A DNA stretch of 64,000 nucleotides from Microvelia longipes (GCA_018340805.1 JACMZG010000008.1:81397564-81461563); one strand, 5' to 3'; positions 49,262 through 59,835 are shown, counted from the stretch's first letter. Notes: generated by a model not told the origin, from the sequence alone. Translations and numbers: made by a program.

Positions 49262-49831
49262 GTGTCATCTAAGTCCCAAAAGAAGGAACGAGCCTCATGG
49301 TTAGCCGTAGTGAAGGCTTTTTATGAAAATGAACGCGTAAGCGGATTACTCACTACTTCTGACGGAGACCCGCGTCCTTATCTTGAAATTTCGATTTTAG
49401 GATTCCCTCTTCTTGGATTACTTGACTCCGGAGCTTCAAAAACTCTGGTTGGACAAAGAGGATGGGAAATTTTACAATCCCTTGGATTTGCTCTTGATTC
49501 GACAGCAGATATTAAATGCACGGTTGCAGATGGTCGTCAGTGTCAGATATTAGGTTGCGTAGACGTGCCAATGGTTCTGGATGGTAAGCTTAAAGTAATA
49601 TCCACTCTAGTGGTCCCGTCTATTTCATCTACCCTTATTCTTGGACTGGATTTTTGGCGAGCTATGGAGATAATACCTGACGTCATTAATCATAAGTTTC
49701 AGTTCTCGGATAAAGTTTACCTCTCGGAAGTTTTGATCTCGGAGGATCATTTAAGTGAGAAGAGAGAGAAGAACTTTATCAGATCACAAACGATTTTTTC
49801 GATCAAATGGATCCGATATAGGGTGCACTGA
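49262..49831 (+). CDS. Gypsy pol N-terminus: aspartic protease
   Basis: This cleaves the Gag-Pol polyprotein. The active-site motif LLDSGASKTLV lies near 49419-49451, and the downstream hydrophobic flap partner is LILGLDFW. The frame differs from the end of gag, consistent with usual gag-pol frameshifting, although the start codon shown here is arbitrary. The frame is lost near 49795, beside a T-run, where the next open segment (RT) begins in another frame. Length and motif fit gypsy retropepsins. Confidence 0.85.
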   Translation: MSSKSQKKERASWLAVVKAFYENERVSGLLTTSDGDPRPYLEISILGFPLLGLLDSGASKTLVGQRGWEILQSLGFALDSTADIKCTVADGRQCQILGCVDVPMVLDGKLKVISTLVVPSISSTLILGLDFWRAMEIIPDVINHKFQFSDKVYLSEVLISEDHLSEKREKNFIRSQTIFSIKWIRYRVH

Positions 49832-51452
49832 CTTGGTGGAGCATGTTATTGACACAGGCGATGCTGCACCCATCAAGCAGCGCTATTACCCTGTCTCTCC
49901 AGTGGTACAAGCTAAAATGAACGAGCAATTAGATGAGATGTTAGCTAAAGGAATTGTCGAGCCTTCCAACTCACCCTGGTCGTCTCCAGTGGTGATGGTT
50001 CCCAAGCCCGACGGTACGTATAGAGTATGCGTAGACTACCGTCGCGTCAATGCAGTCACCAAAAAGGACGCATACCCTTTGCCCTATGTATCGCACATAT
50101 TAGATCGCTTGAAGAACGCTCGATACATCTCATCTTTGGATATAAAGTCCGCCTACTGGCAAGTACCAGTTGCGAAAGACTCCCGCGAGAAGACGGCATT
50201 TACTGTTCCGACCCGTGGTTTATTTCAGTTTAAACGGATGCCGTTTGGGCTGCATAATAGCCCAGCCACGTGGCAACGTTTAATAGATAAAGTTTTGGGT
50301 GCCGACGTTGAGGTGTACGTTTTCGTGTACCTCGACGATATCGTTATATGTACTCCCGACTTCGAGACCCATATTAAAGTACTTTCCCTGATCCTCTCAA
50401 GGTTGCTAAAGGCTGGTTTGACATTAAACCGTGATAAATGTCGTTTCTGTTGTCCGGAACTCAAGTATTTGGGCTATGTTGTCGATCGCCATGGACTCCG
50501 TGTAGACCCCGATAAGATAACAGCCATCGTCAACTACCCAGCCCCCAAAACGACTAAGCAGCTCCGACGCTTCCTCGGCATGTCATCGTGGTACCGAAGA
50601 TTCGTCCCTGCTTTTTCCACTATTACGACGCCTTTGACGGGCCTTCTTAAAAAGGGTCAGAAATGGATTTGGTCTGAAGAGTGTGTTCAGGCTTTCCGGG
50701 AGTTGAAGGAACACTTAATATCAGCGCCAGTTCTTACTTGCCCTGATTTTGAGCGTCCTTTTATTTTACAAACTGACGCGAGCGAGGTTGGATTAGGGGC
50801 TATACTTATGCAGGAGTTCCCTGAAGGCGAAAAAGTCATAGCCTTTGCCAGTCGCTCATTAAATAAGTTAGAGCGTAAATACTGTGCTACGGAGCTGGAA
50901 GCCTTAGCAGTTCTTTGGGCGGTTGAAAAATTCAGGTCGTATTTAGAAGGCCAGACTTTCAGCGTCGTAACGGACCATATGGCATTAAAGTGGCTTATGA
51001 GCTTAAAGGAGCCTCGAGGGCGCTTAGCAAGATGGGTTCTTCGGCTACAACAGTACGATTTTACTATCACTCATCGAGCGGGCAAACTTAATGTTGTAGC
51101 TGATGCTCTATCCAGGGCACCAGTTAGTGCTTTAACTGTTGAGAATGCAAAAGGCGTGGAAGGTGAAGTACACGATAAGTGGTATATTGGCATGATAGAG
51201 AAAATTGAGAAATCACCCGAAAAGTATCCATTATGGTATACTGAACATGGAAAACTCTATGTCAACCGCTGTCGGAAGAAGGGTGCGCCTGATGAAGGTC
51301 CCATGTGGAAACTAGTTGTGCCGAAAGAACAAAGGCAGAAAATCTTCACGATGCCCCGATGGCCGGTCATCTTGGATCGTTTAAAACTAAGAGAAGAATT
51401 ATGCAGTCCTATTATTGGCCGGGTATGGCTTCGGACATATCCAATTATGTAA
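49755..51452 (+). CDS. Gypsy pol: reverse transcriptase and RNase H
   Basis: This copies element RNA into DNA. Real homology starts around 49825; the first residues of the open frame are out-of-frame lead-in. RT motifs in order are KPDGTYRVCVDYR, LDIKSAYWQV, FGLHNSPATWQ and the catalytic VYLDD near 50325. RNase H follows, with QTDASEVGLGAI, ATELEALAVLWAVEKF and TDHMALKWL, ending around 51110 at ADALSR. A linker then leads to integrase, and the frame is lost near 51350 (KIFTMP), one base out from the integrase zinc-finger His. All key catalytic residues are present. Confidence 0.95.
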   Translation: MRRERRTLSDHKRFFRSNGSDIGCTDLVEHVIDTGDAAPIKQRYYPVSPVVQAKMNEQLDEMLAKGIVEPSNSPWSSPVVMVPKPDGTYRVCVDYRRVNAVTKKDAYPLPYVSHILDRLKNARYISSLDIKSAYWQVPVAKDSREKTAFTVPTRGLFQFKRMPFGLHNSPATWQRLIDKVLGADVEVYVFVYLDDIVICTPDFETHIKVLSLILSRLLKAGLTLNRDKCRFCCPELKYLGYVVDRHGLRVDPDKITAIVNYPAPKTTKQLRRFLGMSSWYRRFVPAFSTITTPLTGLLKKGQKWIWSEECVQAFRELKEHLISAPVLTCPDFERPFILQTDASEVGLGAILMQEFPEGEKVIAFASRSLNKLERKYCATELEALAVLWAVEKFRSYLEGQTFSVVTDHMALKWLMSLKEPRGRLARWVLRLQQYDFTITHRAGKLNVVADALSRAPVSALTVENAKGVEGEVHDKWYIGMIEKIEKSPEKYPLWYTEHGKLYVNRCRKKGAPDEGPMWKLVVPKEQRQKIFTMPRWPVILDRLKLREELCSPIIGRVWLRTYPIM

Positions 51453-52402
51453 AGCGATGTAAAGTTTGCCTTGCAACTAAAACCGAAGCAAAGAAACCGG
51501 TAGGACTGATGGGACGTCAAAGGGAACCAGGTGCTCCTTGGAGAATGATCAGTGGGGACCTAATGGGACCATTTCCGAGATCATCCAATCAAAACTGTTA
51601 TCTTCTCGTAATTGTTGATTGCTTCACAAAGTATGTTTTGCTTCACCCGTTGCGGAAAGCTGATGCTAAGGCAGTAGCAAAGTACGTCGAAGAACAAGTT
51701 TTTATGATGTTTGGGGTACCGCAGTATTTCATTTGCGATAATGGTCCTCAGTTTCGTGGTCGGGAATTTCAGCAGAAGCTTGCTCAGTACAAAGTGCGTA
51801 TCTTATACAACCCATTGTACCATGCACAAAGCAACCCCACGGAAAGATATAACCGAACCATTAAGGCAATGATTACTGCATATATCAAGGACAATCATAA
51901 GAAATGGGACCAATATCTTCCTCAACTGGGATTCGCCTTAAGAACAGCCGTGAATGAGACCACTGGCTATTCGCCGTCTTATTTAACGTTTGGACGTACT
52001 CTCCATCCTAATGGGGACCGGTTTCCTGAAGGGGATATTGATGATGATCCGTTAGTTAATCCACCTGATCCTAGTCCTGAGGAAACTACGTCAAAAATGA
52101 AGATTATAAAGAATACTATTCAAGACGTCAAAAATAAGATGCGGAGGGCCTATGAGCGTAATGCGCGGAATTATAATCTTCGTCGCAGATATCTAGAGTT
52201 TGAAGAAGGTGATATAGTATGGAAACGAAGTCACGTCCTATCGGATGCTGCAAAAGATTTTTCTTCTAAATTGGCACCGAAATTTGTGAGATGCAGGATT
52301 GTGAGGAAGATCACTCCACTGGTTTACGAATTAGAAGATACTGCGACTGGTAAATCCGTTGGTCGCTGGCACATAAGTGAAATGAAAGCCGATCCAAATT
52401 AA
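51305..52402 (+). CDS. Gypsy pol: integrase
   Basis: This inserts element DNA into the genome. True integrase sequence begins near 51347. It has an N-terminal zinc finger (HDAPMAGHLG then CKVCLATK), and the DDE core has Asp in ISGDLMGP, Asp in ICDNGPQF and Glu in NPTERYNRTIK. The C-terminal domain has FEEGDIVWKR and a SKLAPKFVRC segment. No chromodomain follows. The frame break at the RT junction is about one base and may be a sequencing error. The stop at 52400 is followed by a short minisatellite and the 3' LTR. Confidence 0.93.
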   Translation: METSCAERTKAENLHDAPMAGHLGSFKTKRRIMQSYYWPGMASDISNYVKRCKVCLATKTEAKKPVGLMGRQREPGAPWRMISGDLMGPFPRSSNQNCYLLVIVDCFTKYVLLHPLRKADAKAVAKYVEEQVFMMFGVPQYFICDNGPQFRGREFQQKLAQYKVRILYNPLYHAQSNPTERYNRTIKAMITAYIKDNHKKWDQYLPQLGFALRTAVNETTGYSPSYLTFGRTLHPNGDRFPEGDIDDDPLVNPPDPSPEETTSKMKIIKNTIQDVKNKMRRAYERNARNYNLRRRYLEFEEGDIVWKRSHVLSDAAKDFSSKLAPKFVRCRIVRKITPLVYELEDTATGKSVGRWHISEMKADPN

Positions 52403-52409
52403 CAGCTCA

Positions 52410-52515
52410 TCGAATTTTAACATATCACCGAATTTTGACATCTCACCGAATTTTGACATTTCACCGAATTTTGACATTTCACCGAATTTTGACATCTCAC
52501 CAATTTTAACAACTC
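52410..52515 (+). repeat. 18-bp minisatellite between integrase and 3' LTR
   Basis: About six head-to-tail copies of an 18-bp unit, CACCGAATTTTGACATYT, lie directly after the integrase stop. The polypurine tract needed for plus-strand priming should follow before 52600, where GAAGACGGGA near 52581 is the only weak candidate. Confidence 0.85.
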
Positions 52516-52599
52516 AACGATCGTGACTTATTATAGATTAAAGTTTAGGTTAAGCTTATATAGGTTCATTTCTTTTTTTCCGAAGACGGGATTTTGTTT

Positions 52600-54013
52600 T
52601 GTAACAGTTATTTTAGCTGATAACCCTCCTTTGGCTAAATTCTATTTCTAAGAATTTAAGGAGTGTGGTTTTTTATTTTTCTTATGAGAAGTTCTATGAT
52701 TTTGTTAGCTTTAAGCGGTAGGGTAGGGCTTGGTATATCTGTTGTGTGTAAATAGTAGAGTGTTAGATAGTTGCGGTTATGAGTTGTTGGCCTAATGCTG
52801 GTACAAGTTTACTTTCTGTGAGAGGGAAGGTTATTGTGAGAGAGGTTAGCGTGTTCTGGACCATGTGATTTTGTGTGGTCAAGTTTGTGAATTTAATTAT
52901 AGTTGCCTTGATTTAAGGGATTAACCGGGGCAAAGTCATTATTGGGATTGTGGAAATACTTATTCCTAGGTCTGCCCCTCTCAAAGACTAATTATTAAAA
53001 GTTAAGTGACAGAATAAAGTCAGTGTTCAGTCGTATCTGTCAGTGATAATTTTACTGTCAAGTCTGTCAGTATTAAGTCTGATAAAAGACTTAGTCTACG
53101 GAACTCCATAATCGACGAAGCTCAGGTCGTACTTAAAATACAGTATAGTCTGGTGTTGTCTTTTTGTAACCTCCATCCCCAAAGTCGAAGTTGTCTTTGG
53201 GTTGGTCGTTGTCTACCTACCTACCTACCTACTTTCACCTCATCAATTAACCTACCTACTTCATTTATACGATCGGAGAAGATCAGTAGAGAATAGTTTT
53301 CTATACCTTAAAATTAACCAGTTTTGTGAGCCCAATCTTTCACCGGTAGGGAGATTGAAGACAATCTCTAGGAAATTTATGTAATGGGGCCCCAAAGCTT
53401 TATTAAGTTAGGGAAAAGTGTATCAGTTTAGGGACACAGAAGGCATAATTAATTATTTATTTTTTTAGATTTCCAGATTTTTTTTATTTTCCATTTTCTA
53501 CTTAAAGTTAGACTGTAGATCACTTATCATACCCTCAGGATTCCAGATTGGGCGAGAGTACCTTTGAGACTCTCAGATTATCCGGTGTTGATTAGGAGAA
53601 TACAGATTTGCATATCATCAAATTGTATTACTTATTAAAGGAGTCAAGATTCCTGATCTCGAGGGTTAATTCAAAGTGCTTTGGGTTATGCTCTTAGAGA
53701 GAAAGAGTATCTTCTGGTGACTGAAAGCTTATTGGCTTACCCTGCACCCTGAATTTAGCCCTCAGGATAGCCTGGAACCTAACCTCAATTTATATCCTTC
53801 CTTATCAACAGTGTATGCACCTGGTCTTCCTCATTCACCAGGTATCACAAGATGGTAGGTGTACGCCCCTAGCCTACATGAATGAGGTGGCGCTTTATGT
53901 TAAAATATTTAAAGAAGCAGGTAACAACCCTAGGCACTCACGACCCCATAGACAACAACCAACTGAGCAGGGCGTACTTAAATTTCTAATAGGAACCAAC
54001 TTATTTGGTTATA
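52600..54013 (+). repeat. 3' LTR of gypsy element (1414 bp)
   Basis: It matches 44512-45921 end to end, starting TGTAAC and ending GTTATA, and is followed by the target duplication GTAC at 54014. Length differences from the 5' copy are a handful of one- to three-base indels. Confidence 0.93.
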
Positions 54014-54017
54014 GTAC

Positions 54018-54849
54018 AACCCCAAAATGTAAAATAACTCATTTTGCATCTGAAATAATTATAACAAGGGATGCTTCATATTGAAATCAACAATATGCTA
54101 TTAAGTTTAAATTATTTAAATTTCTCAACATACAAAGATAAAGATTTAAGAAAATATATCACTTATATAATACAGTCATTATATTATTGTTAGACATATA
54201 TATTTTCATGTTACCAATAATGAATCATATACCGTTGATAAAGTCTTTATAAACCACTAATTTTTCATATCACAGGCAATATTTAGGAGATCAAATTAAA
54301 ATATTGCAAATTTGACAATTTTTCCTTGCTTTATCAAACAAATCCTACCCTCATATCAAATTTCAAGTTTCTACGATTATTAGAAGTGCCTTAGAATTAT
54401 GCTGAGTGAGTCAGTCAGTCAGGGTAGAAATTAGCCATTTTCAAAGCCAAATTTCTTGTTTTCTATAAAAGATAAAGAATTGTAATTTCAAAAGTAATAT
54501 TGTTCCGATATGATCTTTGCGTAAGCCAAATTGTAAGATTCTAGGATAACCAGGTCCTTAAAAGATATAAGGGGGTAGAAAATGCTCCGAATTGCTTTGA
54601 GAAAAAGGTGTTCATCAGTGCCAGCCTTGGATATGAAACTTGTACCTTTTAAAGCAAGACTTGGCTGGGGCACTGCCGTGCACCCAGATTCAGCAACCGG
54701 AAGTATTGTCAACTTTGTTATAAGAAATCTGTATATTGTTAGGGTGGCAGCATTGCTAAAGACCACCAGTGAACCGGCTTTGCTGTTATCAGTTAAGCTC
54801 CTTCTATATATAGTATTATTATAAGGATAAATATATATTCTTAATCAGG
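54018..54849. other. Intron between gypsy element and R3
   Basis: Overlapping 80- and 92-codon frames on opposite strands at 54488-54824 have slightly raised GC but no family resemblance. A TCAGTCAGTCAG run lies near 54410. Confidence 0.4.
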
Positions 54850-54947
54850 ATGTCCACCTTCCTTAAAAAACACCTTCCATCCCTTCCTCACTTCACAACA
54901 GCAACCTAATAAACTCATTTTTTTTTAAATTTGCTAAAAAAACAAAC
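54850..54947. repeat. Dispersed repeat R3 abutting host exon 5
   Basis: TCCACCTTCC, ACAGCAACCTAATAAACTCA and AAATTTGCTAAAAAAAC match the R3 blocks. The repeat ends at the donor of host exon 5; its microsatellite side is short (TATATATT near 54830). Confidence 0.55.
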
Positions 54948-55145
54948 CTGATAGTTATCCCAGGCAGTTTCAGAGAAAGAGCTATCAGCAGACACTATCT
55001 TCTCCTTTCTCTCAGATGCGTAGGAAGATACAGTGTGAGCTGGACCCAGTCTGAAAGCAGGCTGAATACTTGACAGCCTTTGCTGTCTAATACTGTTCTC
55101 ACTGTCTGATTCTGACTCTGACCCACTCGTGCGTGGACTTTTAAC
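54948..55145 (-). CDS. Host gene exon 5 in window (198 bp): acidic Ser region
   Basis: The acceptor is TTGATAAG|GTT and the donor is CAG|GTTTGT; both ends are phase 0 (66 codons). The product starts VKSPRTSGSESESDSENS, continues through a Gln/Arg and Ser-rich stretch, and ends FSETAWDNYQ. The acceptor has a poor polypyrimidine tract, so the start is a little less certain than for the other exons. A dispersed repeat (R3) runs right up to the donor on the intron side. Confidence 0.7.
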
Positions 55146-55479
55146 CTTATCAAAATGCATACATATAAATAATAAATGTAATATAACACGTAGGGCAATA
55201 AATGAAATCTTAAATAAAAAGAAATTATGTAATGCAAATAAAATTAAAAGAAATTAAGTACATTAAAAATTTAAAAAAATACTGTCAGCAGAAATAATTC
55301 TATACTTTACAGTCAGGTCTTAGAATAGCGTTTTTTTCTTTCTTTAGCTCAAATTATTAAAGCTTTAAATAGTAGACATGGAATTGAATTTACAAAAAAA
55401 CCTGAGAATTTCTTATGAACTGTTTCTCTTACTCCTGAAAAGAAAATTAAGAGTAACCTCTTAATAACTTTTAAGAGTA

Positions 55480-55603
55480 ATTAAAAATAACCCGATTTGT
55501 TCACAAAGTATTTTTCGGCTCCCTTCTTGAAGGGAATTTTCTTTTTATGAATCAGTGGTGCCTAAACTGACCTGTCAAGATTTTTAAAGTAGTTGATAGA
55601 CTG
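55480..55603 (-). mobile_element. TA-flanked MITE, truncated inverted copy 3
   Basis: Read on the minus strand, 55603 to about 55480 matches the first 120 bp of the family (CAGTCTATCAACTACTTTAA, then CTTGACAGGTCAGTTTAG). The remainder is missing. It is more divergent than copies 1 and 2. Confidence 0.7.
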
Positions 55604-56239
55604 TAGGTAAAGATTTCATACTGTACTAGAATGAATGTACATCCATAATGTTTTAATTTTCCCAATTTTAGTTTTCAAAAATTTCCCAATCAAAATATGA
55701 AAAAACTGACTTAAAGCTATCATTTGCTTCCTCCTAAGTCTTTTAAAACTTTCATATTGTGTAATCAATTTTATGTATTGCAACATTGAGCAGCATGTTT
55801 GTTTTACACAAAACCAGTTAGATGAGTTGATGAATAGAAGATCATCAATGATATGTTCATGTATTGATACGACTTGAGTTGTAAATCAGGTTTTCACACG
55901 TAGCAACCTGGCCCCGTAAACGTTTCTATGTAAACACATATGTACGTCCCTAGTGACGTAAAACGCATATTACGTTTTGAGTGCAGTGGCTATATAGAGT
56001 CATCCATGCAGGATAAAATCAAAGTCACATAACAAATTCTGAATAATATAAGGAAAGAAAAAGAGAATGTGTACAAAAAAAAAAAAACCCCTACCTACAA
56101 TTGTTAATAACATCCCATCAAATTGTAACTTCTCATTACCATCATCATCAAAAAATTTAATAAATTAATAGAAATATATTTCACTTATTATCTAAGGCGA
56201 AGGTAAAATTTAATATACGACAGGAATTGAAGAATTTCA

Positions 56240-56420
56240 GGTCTCAAATTATCTCCTTGGCCAGGCCTCGGGAGTCAATTTTAGTTATCTCCCTTGGCAA
56301 AGCCTCGGGAAGTAACTTGTTTACCTCCCTCAGACTTACGGCCTCGGGTGATAATGAAGTTTTCACCTGTGTATTTGCCTAAGCGAAAACTTAGCCTTCA
56401 CCTGTTGAATTTTCTTCTCC
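56240..56420. repeat. Short imperfect array with GCCTCGGG motifs
   Basis: About three units of TATCTCCCTTGGCAAAGCC-TCGGGA type, then a related CACCTGT pair. It is GC-rich relative to the surroundings. Confidence 0.5.
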
Positions 56421-56741
56421 CCCTTGCCGTATAAATAACTATTACATTTGAATCCATATCATTGTTTACAAAACAATTAGTGCAACGCAGAGATTCACAT
56501 GACATAGGTAGGTGACAACTTCAATATTTTGAAAACTTTCCCAAGGAAGATAAACTAGTTAGATCACAATTCTTGTACAGAAGGATAACTCTTATATAAT
56601 AAGTTCGATCATAGTTTAAGTAGGCATTACTGACTCGACACTAAACTATATTGTTGATTCTATAAACTGATGAATTATTTTTATTTTTTTTACATACTTT
56701 ACTTTGAATAAACAAATTATTTACTCAAAATAAGTGGTTAC

Positions 56742-56909
56742 CTGTGACATAACATGGTGTCTCCTGGTTGGTGTTTCCAGTATAGGTTTATCAGCACTGG
56801 CTCTTCTCATTGAGAGTTTGGCAAGTTGAGGTAATTTCAGAGGAGATGCTAGCGTGCCGTCTGACTGAGCTAAAACACTCTCCGAACCCCCACTATCACT
56901 CTTTCTCAT
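56742..56909 (-). CDS. Host gene exon 4 in window (168 bp): Ser/Arg-rich linker
   Basis: The acceptor TTCTTATAG precedes an in-frame ATG and the donor is CAG|GTAACC. Both ends are phase 0 (56 codons), so this exon could be skipped without a frame change. The product begins MRKSDSGGSESVL and includes SMRRASADKP and ETPTRRHH, with RRAS resembling a PKA-type site. No folded domain is recognised. Its symmetry makes it a candidate cassette exon, which is inference. Confidence 0.75.
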
Positions 56910-57287
56910 CTATAAGAACACAAATATAACTAAAACTGTAAAAAACTGTTGTAGTATAAACTACATGATTTCCATACACATATTATCAAATCACAGCAGA
57001 AGTGATAGGAAGGAAGAAAATAAAAATTTCAAGTCATACATTAAAAATAAAATCATAAGCCCAACCTATAGAAATTCGCTAAAGTGCTTTAAAATAGCCT
57101 TAGAAAGTATTTTGAAATTTGTATCAAATCAAAAATTGATTTAGGCTTTATTTTCTAAGTATACAACTTTGAAATTATGACCAAGAGTAAAAAAGAGAAG
57201 ACAGAAAGATTTCTATAATAATTACACACTACTTAAGAGAACATTAGTTGTTTTGACGGAGATTTTGTGGCATAGACTTACCATGAT

Positions 57288-57533
57288 GTTTAATAAAAAA
57301 CACACTAGAATTAAAAACAATTAATATATTGTCAACCACAATAGTATAAAAATTATAACATACAGGTTACAACTTTACATCATCATCAGAGCTGTTTACA
57401 GACAACTGTTACAGTCTGTAAACAGCTCTAATGATGACGATAAGTCGAAAACAGTCAGTTATATTTGTTTTATACTATTGTGGTTGACAATATATTAATG
57501 GTTTTTAATTCTAGTGTGTTTTTTTTACTAAAC
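57288..57533. mobile_element. Fold-back element (246 bp), nearly fully palindromic
   Basis: Outer arms of about 55 bp (57288-57350 against 57470-57533) share ACACACTAGAATTAAAAACA and a stretch with TTGTCAACCACAATAGTATA. The inner arms repeat GAGCTGTTTACAGAC around 57392-57436. The whole unit can fold into one long hairpin. No coding sequence. Confidence 0.8.
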
Positions 57534-58262
57534 TACTAAAGAGGAAATATTTCCCTTTGTGCTTTCCGTCAATAATTAAAGCCTTTGTAATTAATGAAAA
57601 TGTTTATAAATTATTTTACCACACATAAGAAGTGAGATGTATTGTATGATTTGAAATACTCAAATATTAAATAAATAATGAAATCAACATCCATAGCAGT
57701 TTCAAAGAGAAGTATAAGAGAAAAAAAACAATAATTGAATCAACTACAAGTAAAGATAATATCTATAAGTAATAACTGCTGGTAACTATAAACAACTAAC
57801 TATAGTCAGTAACTAAGAGCAACACTCAACACAAAGCAATGTAAGTATTGTACTGATAATTTTGTAAAACTTTAACAGGGTGCACTGAAGAAGAATTAAA
57901 GAAACAATTTCTTTACGAATATCATATTATTATTAAAATAAGTCTATTATTAAAATAACATGAGTTCCTTGTAAAGAATAAATAAGGAACCATAATTTGG
58001 CATTACATTCACACGTAGACTGCATTTTTTTTAGATTATTTGGATCTGTAATTATAAACTTATTATTGTTTGTAATTATCTGTAATCATAAACTAATTAC
58101 TAATTGTATTATGTATTATTGTTATTTTTGTTGATAGTAAAAACAAAAATAAAAAAGAAAAATCTGTTCAGCAAGAAGTAAAAAGACTGTCAATTGGATC
58201 ATTTTCCAATTTATTAAAATTTTTTAAAAAAAGTACACAAGTTTTCAATAAAACTTAAACTA

Positions 58263-58665
58263 CAGTCTATGGTTTAGCTTAAAAATCTTGACAGGTCAGT
58301 TTAGACACAACTGATTCTAAAGAAAAAAATCCCTGCAAGAAGGGAGCGGGAAAAAACTAAGTAAACAAATCAGGTTATTTTACCCATATTTTTTTGGCGA
58401 TGTTTTTTTACATTTCTTTTGTGTAGTTTTATTTTAAAATATCATTTTTAAGATTAATTTGAAAGTAGTTTTCAAAACTATGTAATCAAAAGAAGAGCCA
58501 CAAACAAAGTGAACGATCGCCGATAAGAAGGTTTTTTCCCTACAGCGGTTATTGTGGTAGGGATTTTTTTCTCTTTTTAAGTGAGAGGTTGGTAGCGGCT
58601 TCTCTGATTGGTCAATTCCCAAAATACTTATGACCTTGGGGATTTTTAAACTAAATGATAGATTG
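58263..58665. mobile_element. TA-flanked MITE, copy 2
   Basis: It matches 31886-32270 throughout in the same orientation, with an extra insertion of about 15 bp near 58497. Flanking TA dinucleotides lie at 58261-58262 and 58666-58667. It directly abuts an R1 repeat copy that starts at 58668. Confidence 0.85.
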
Positions 58666-58667
58666 TA

Positions 58668-58905
58668 ATGCTGACAATAAGATGAAACTTAGCACATATG
58701 TTAGTCTTATATACAGCTATATAAGTGCCAAATTTCAATCGGATTGCAACTATCTAGCATGAATACACTAAGAGCTACAATGATACACACACATACAGAC
58801 AGACAACATTGCCAAAACCACTCAGGAGGCCTTTAAAAGACCTGAAATGGATAAACACAATACTTTTTCTATATACCTTAGGTATAAATGAGGAAAAGTA
58901 AAAAT
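58668..58905 (+). repeat. R1, copy h
   Basis: It starts directly after MITE copy 2 with AATAAGATGAAACTTAGCAC. It has TGCCAAATTTCAATCGGATT, AGCTACAATGATACACACA, CCACTCAGGAGGCC and an intact tail hairpin (CTTTTTCTATATACCTTAGG then TATAAATGAGGAAAAG). The central promoter-side block is deleted compared with copy c. Confidence 0.7.
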
Positions 58906-59740
58906 AATAATAGTGAACCAGTTAAGAAACTATTTTTAGCTAGGGTGTCAAGTTTGTCCCATTACAATGCTTCCTTTCCTATGAAAAGAGATGGGGAATC
59001 AAATAATATAATGTAATGGTAACAAGGGAGAAATGAGAACCACATGTTCCATCATGTAACAACTATGTTTTCTTTCTACAGGAATGGGACACTTTTCCCT
59101 AACTCCTTATGGGTGTAAGGATACTTTACACAGTTGTGCGCCGAAGCCAAGAGCCAGATAGTCAAAGATAGAATCATGGACCCTTGCTGGTTGATTATTC
59201 AGATTACTTTACAGTACCAAGGTTCACAGATAGCTCGTATTGTATCTTACAGTATCTTTTTTATTTGACTTTTACTACAGGCTCAACTGAAACTTCTATA
59301 CAACTTTGTGGACTTATTAACTTTAACGTAAACTACTTAAATCACATTGCAAAGTTACCTTCTCTACAGTTAGAGAGCAGACATAAAACCCTACGCAGTT
59401 TCAACATTTCATCTACCTCACTCTACCTCTGTAGTGTGCATATGCAATTATTCTGACCTGTACTTTGCTATACAGCATTAGCAGCTCTCTGGTCTCACTT
59501 CAGAGTCCCAGAGCACAGGTTTCAGAAACTATCCACATAACAAAATATTTCATTAAGTGCTGGTTGCTTCTCAAGCAAGCATCTGTAAACTTGCCAACTA
59601 GCAAGTCTGAAATTAAGTGAGGCCTTCATGTTGATGACGACCCAACATTCATCAAACCTCTTGAGAGCCACCTCTACTCTTATTTTGAGGATTTTACTCT
59701 TATTTAACATCAGTAGACTCACTATTTAGCATAAAAACAA

Positions 59741-59835
59741 AGATGCCTGACTGAGAATTGAACCTTGGCTACCTTGAGACATGGAGATAACCCTGGGTCA
59801 CTTTGACAGTGTAACCAACTGAGCTATTAGTGAAA
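59741..59835 (-). mobile_element. tRNA-derived SINE-like head (Pol III A and B boxes)
   Basis: On the minus strand TAGCTCAGTTGG (A box, near 59825) and GGTTCAATTCTC (B box, near 59764) match internal Pol III promoter elements. Spacing between them is about 50 bp, too long for an ordinary tRNA without an intron, and no clear acceptor stem closes. A SINE head is the best reading. Confidence 0.45.

Larger units (their letters stand above)
44512..54013 (+). mobile_element. Ty3/gypsy LTR retrotransposon, near full length, env-less
   Basis: Two near-identical repeats (44512-45921 and 52600-54013) enclose gag, protease, RT/RNase H and integrase in gypsy order (RT before integrase). GTAC stands immediately before the first LTR (44508-44511) and after the second (54014-54017), a 4-bp target duplication that fixes the boundaries. 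Only about 200 bp separate the integrase stop from the 3' LTR, so there is no env. It sits antisense in the 13.4-kb host intron between exons 5 and 6. About four single-base frame breaks interrupt the ORFs although the LTRs hardly differ. It is either a recent copy with sequencing errors or one silenced soon after insertion. Confidence 0.95.

Noticed and set aside
59184..59456. 90-codon plus-strand frame
   Set aside because: No start context, splice sites or family motif; probably chance.
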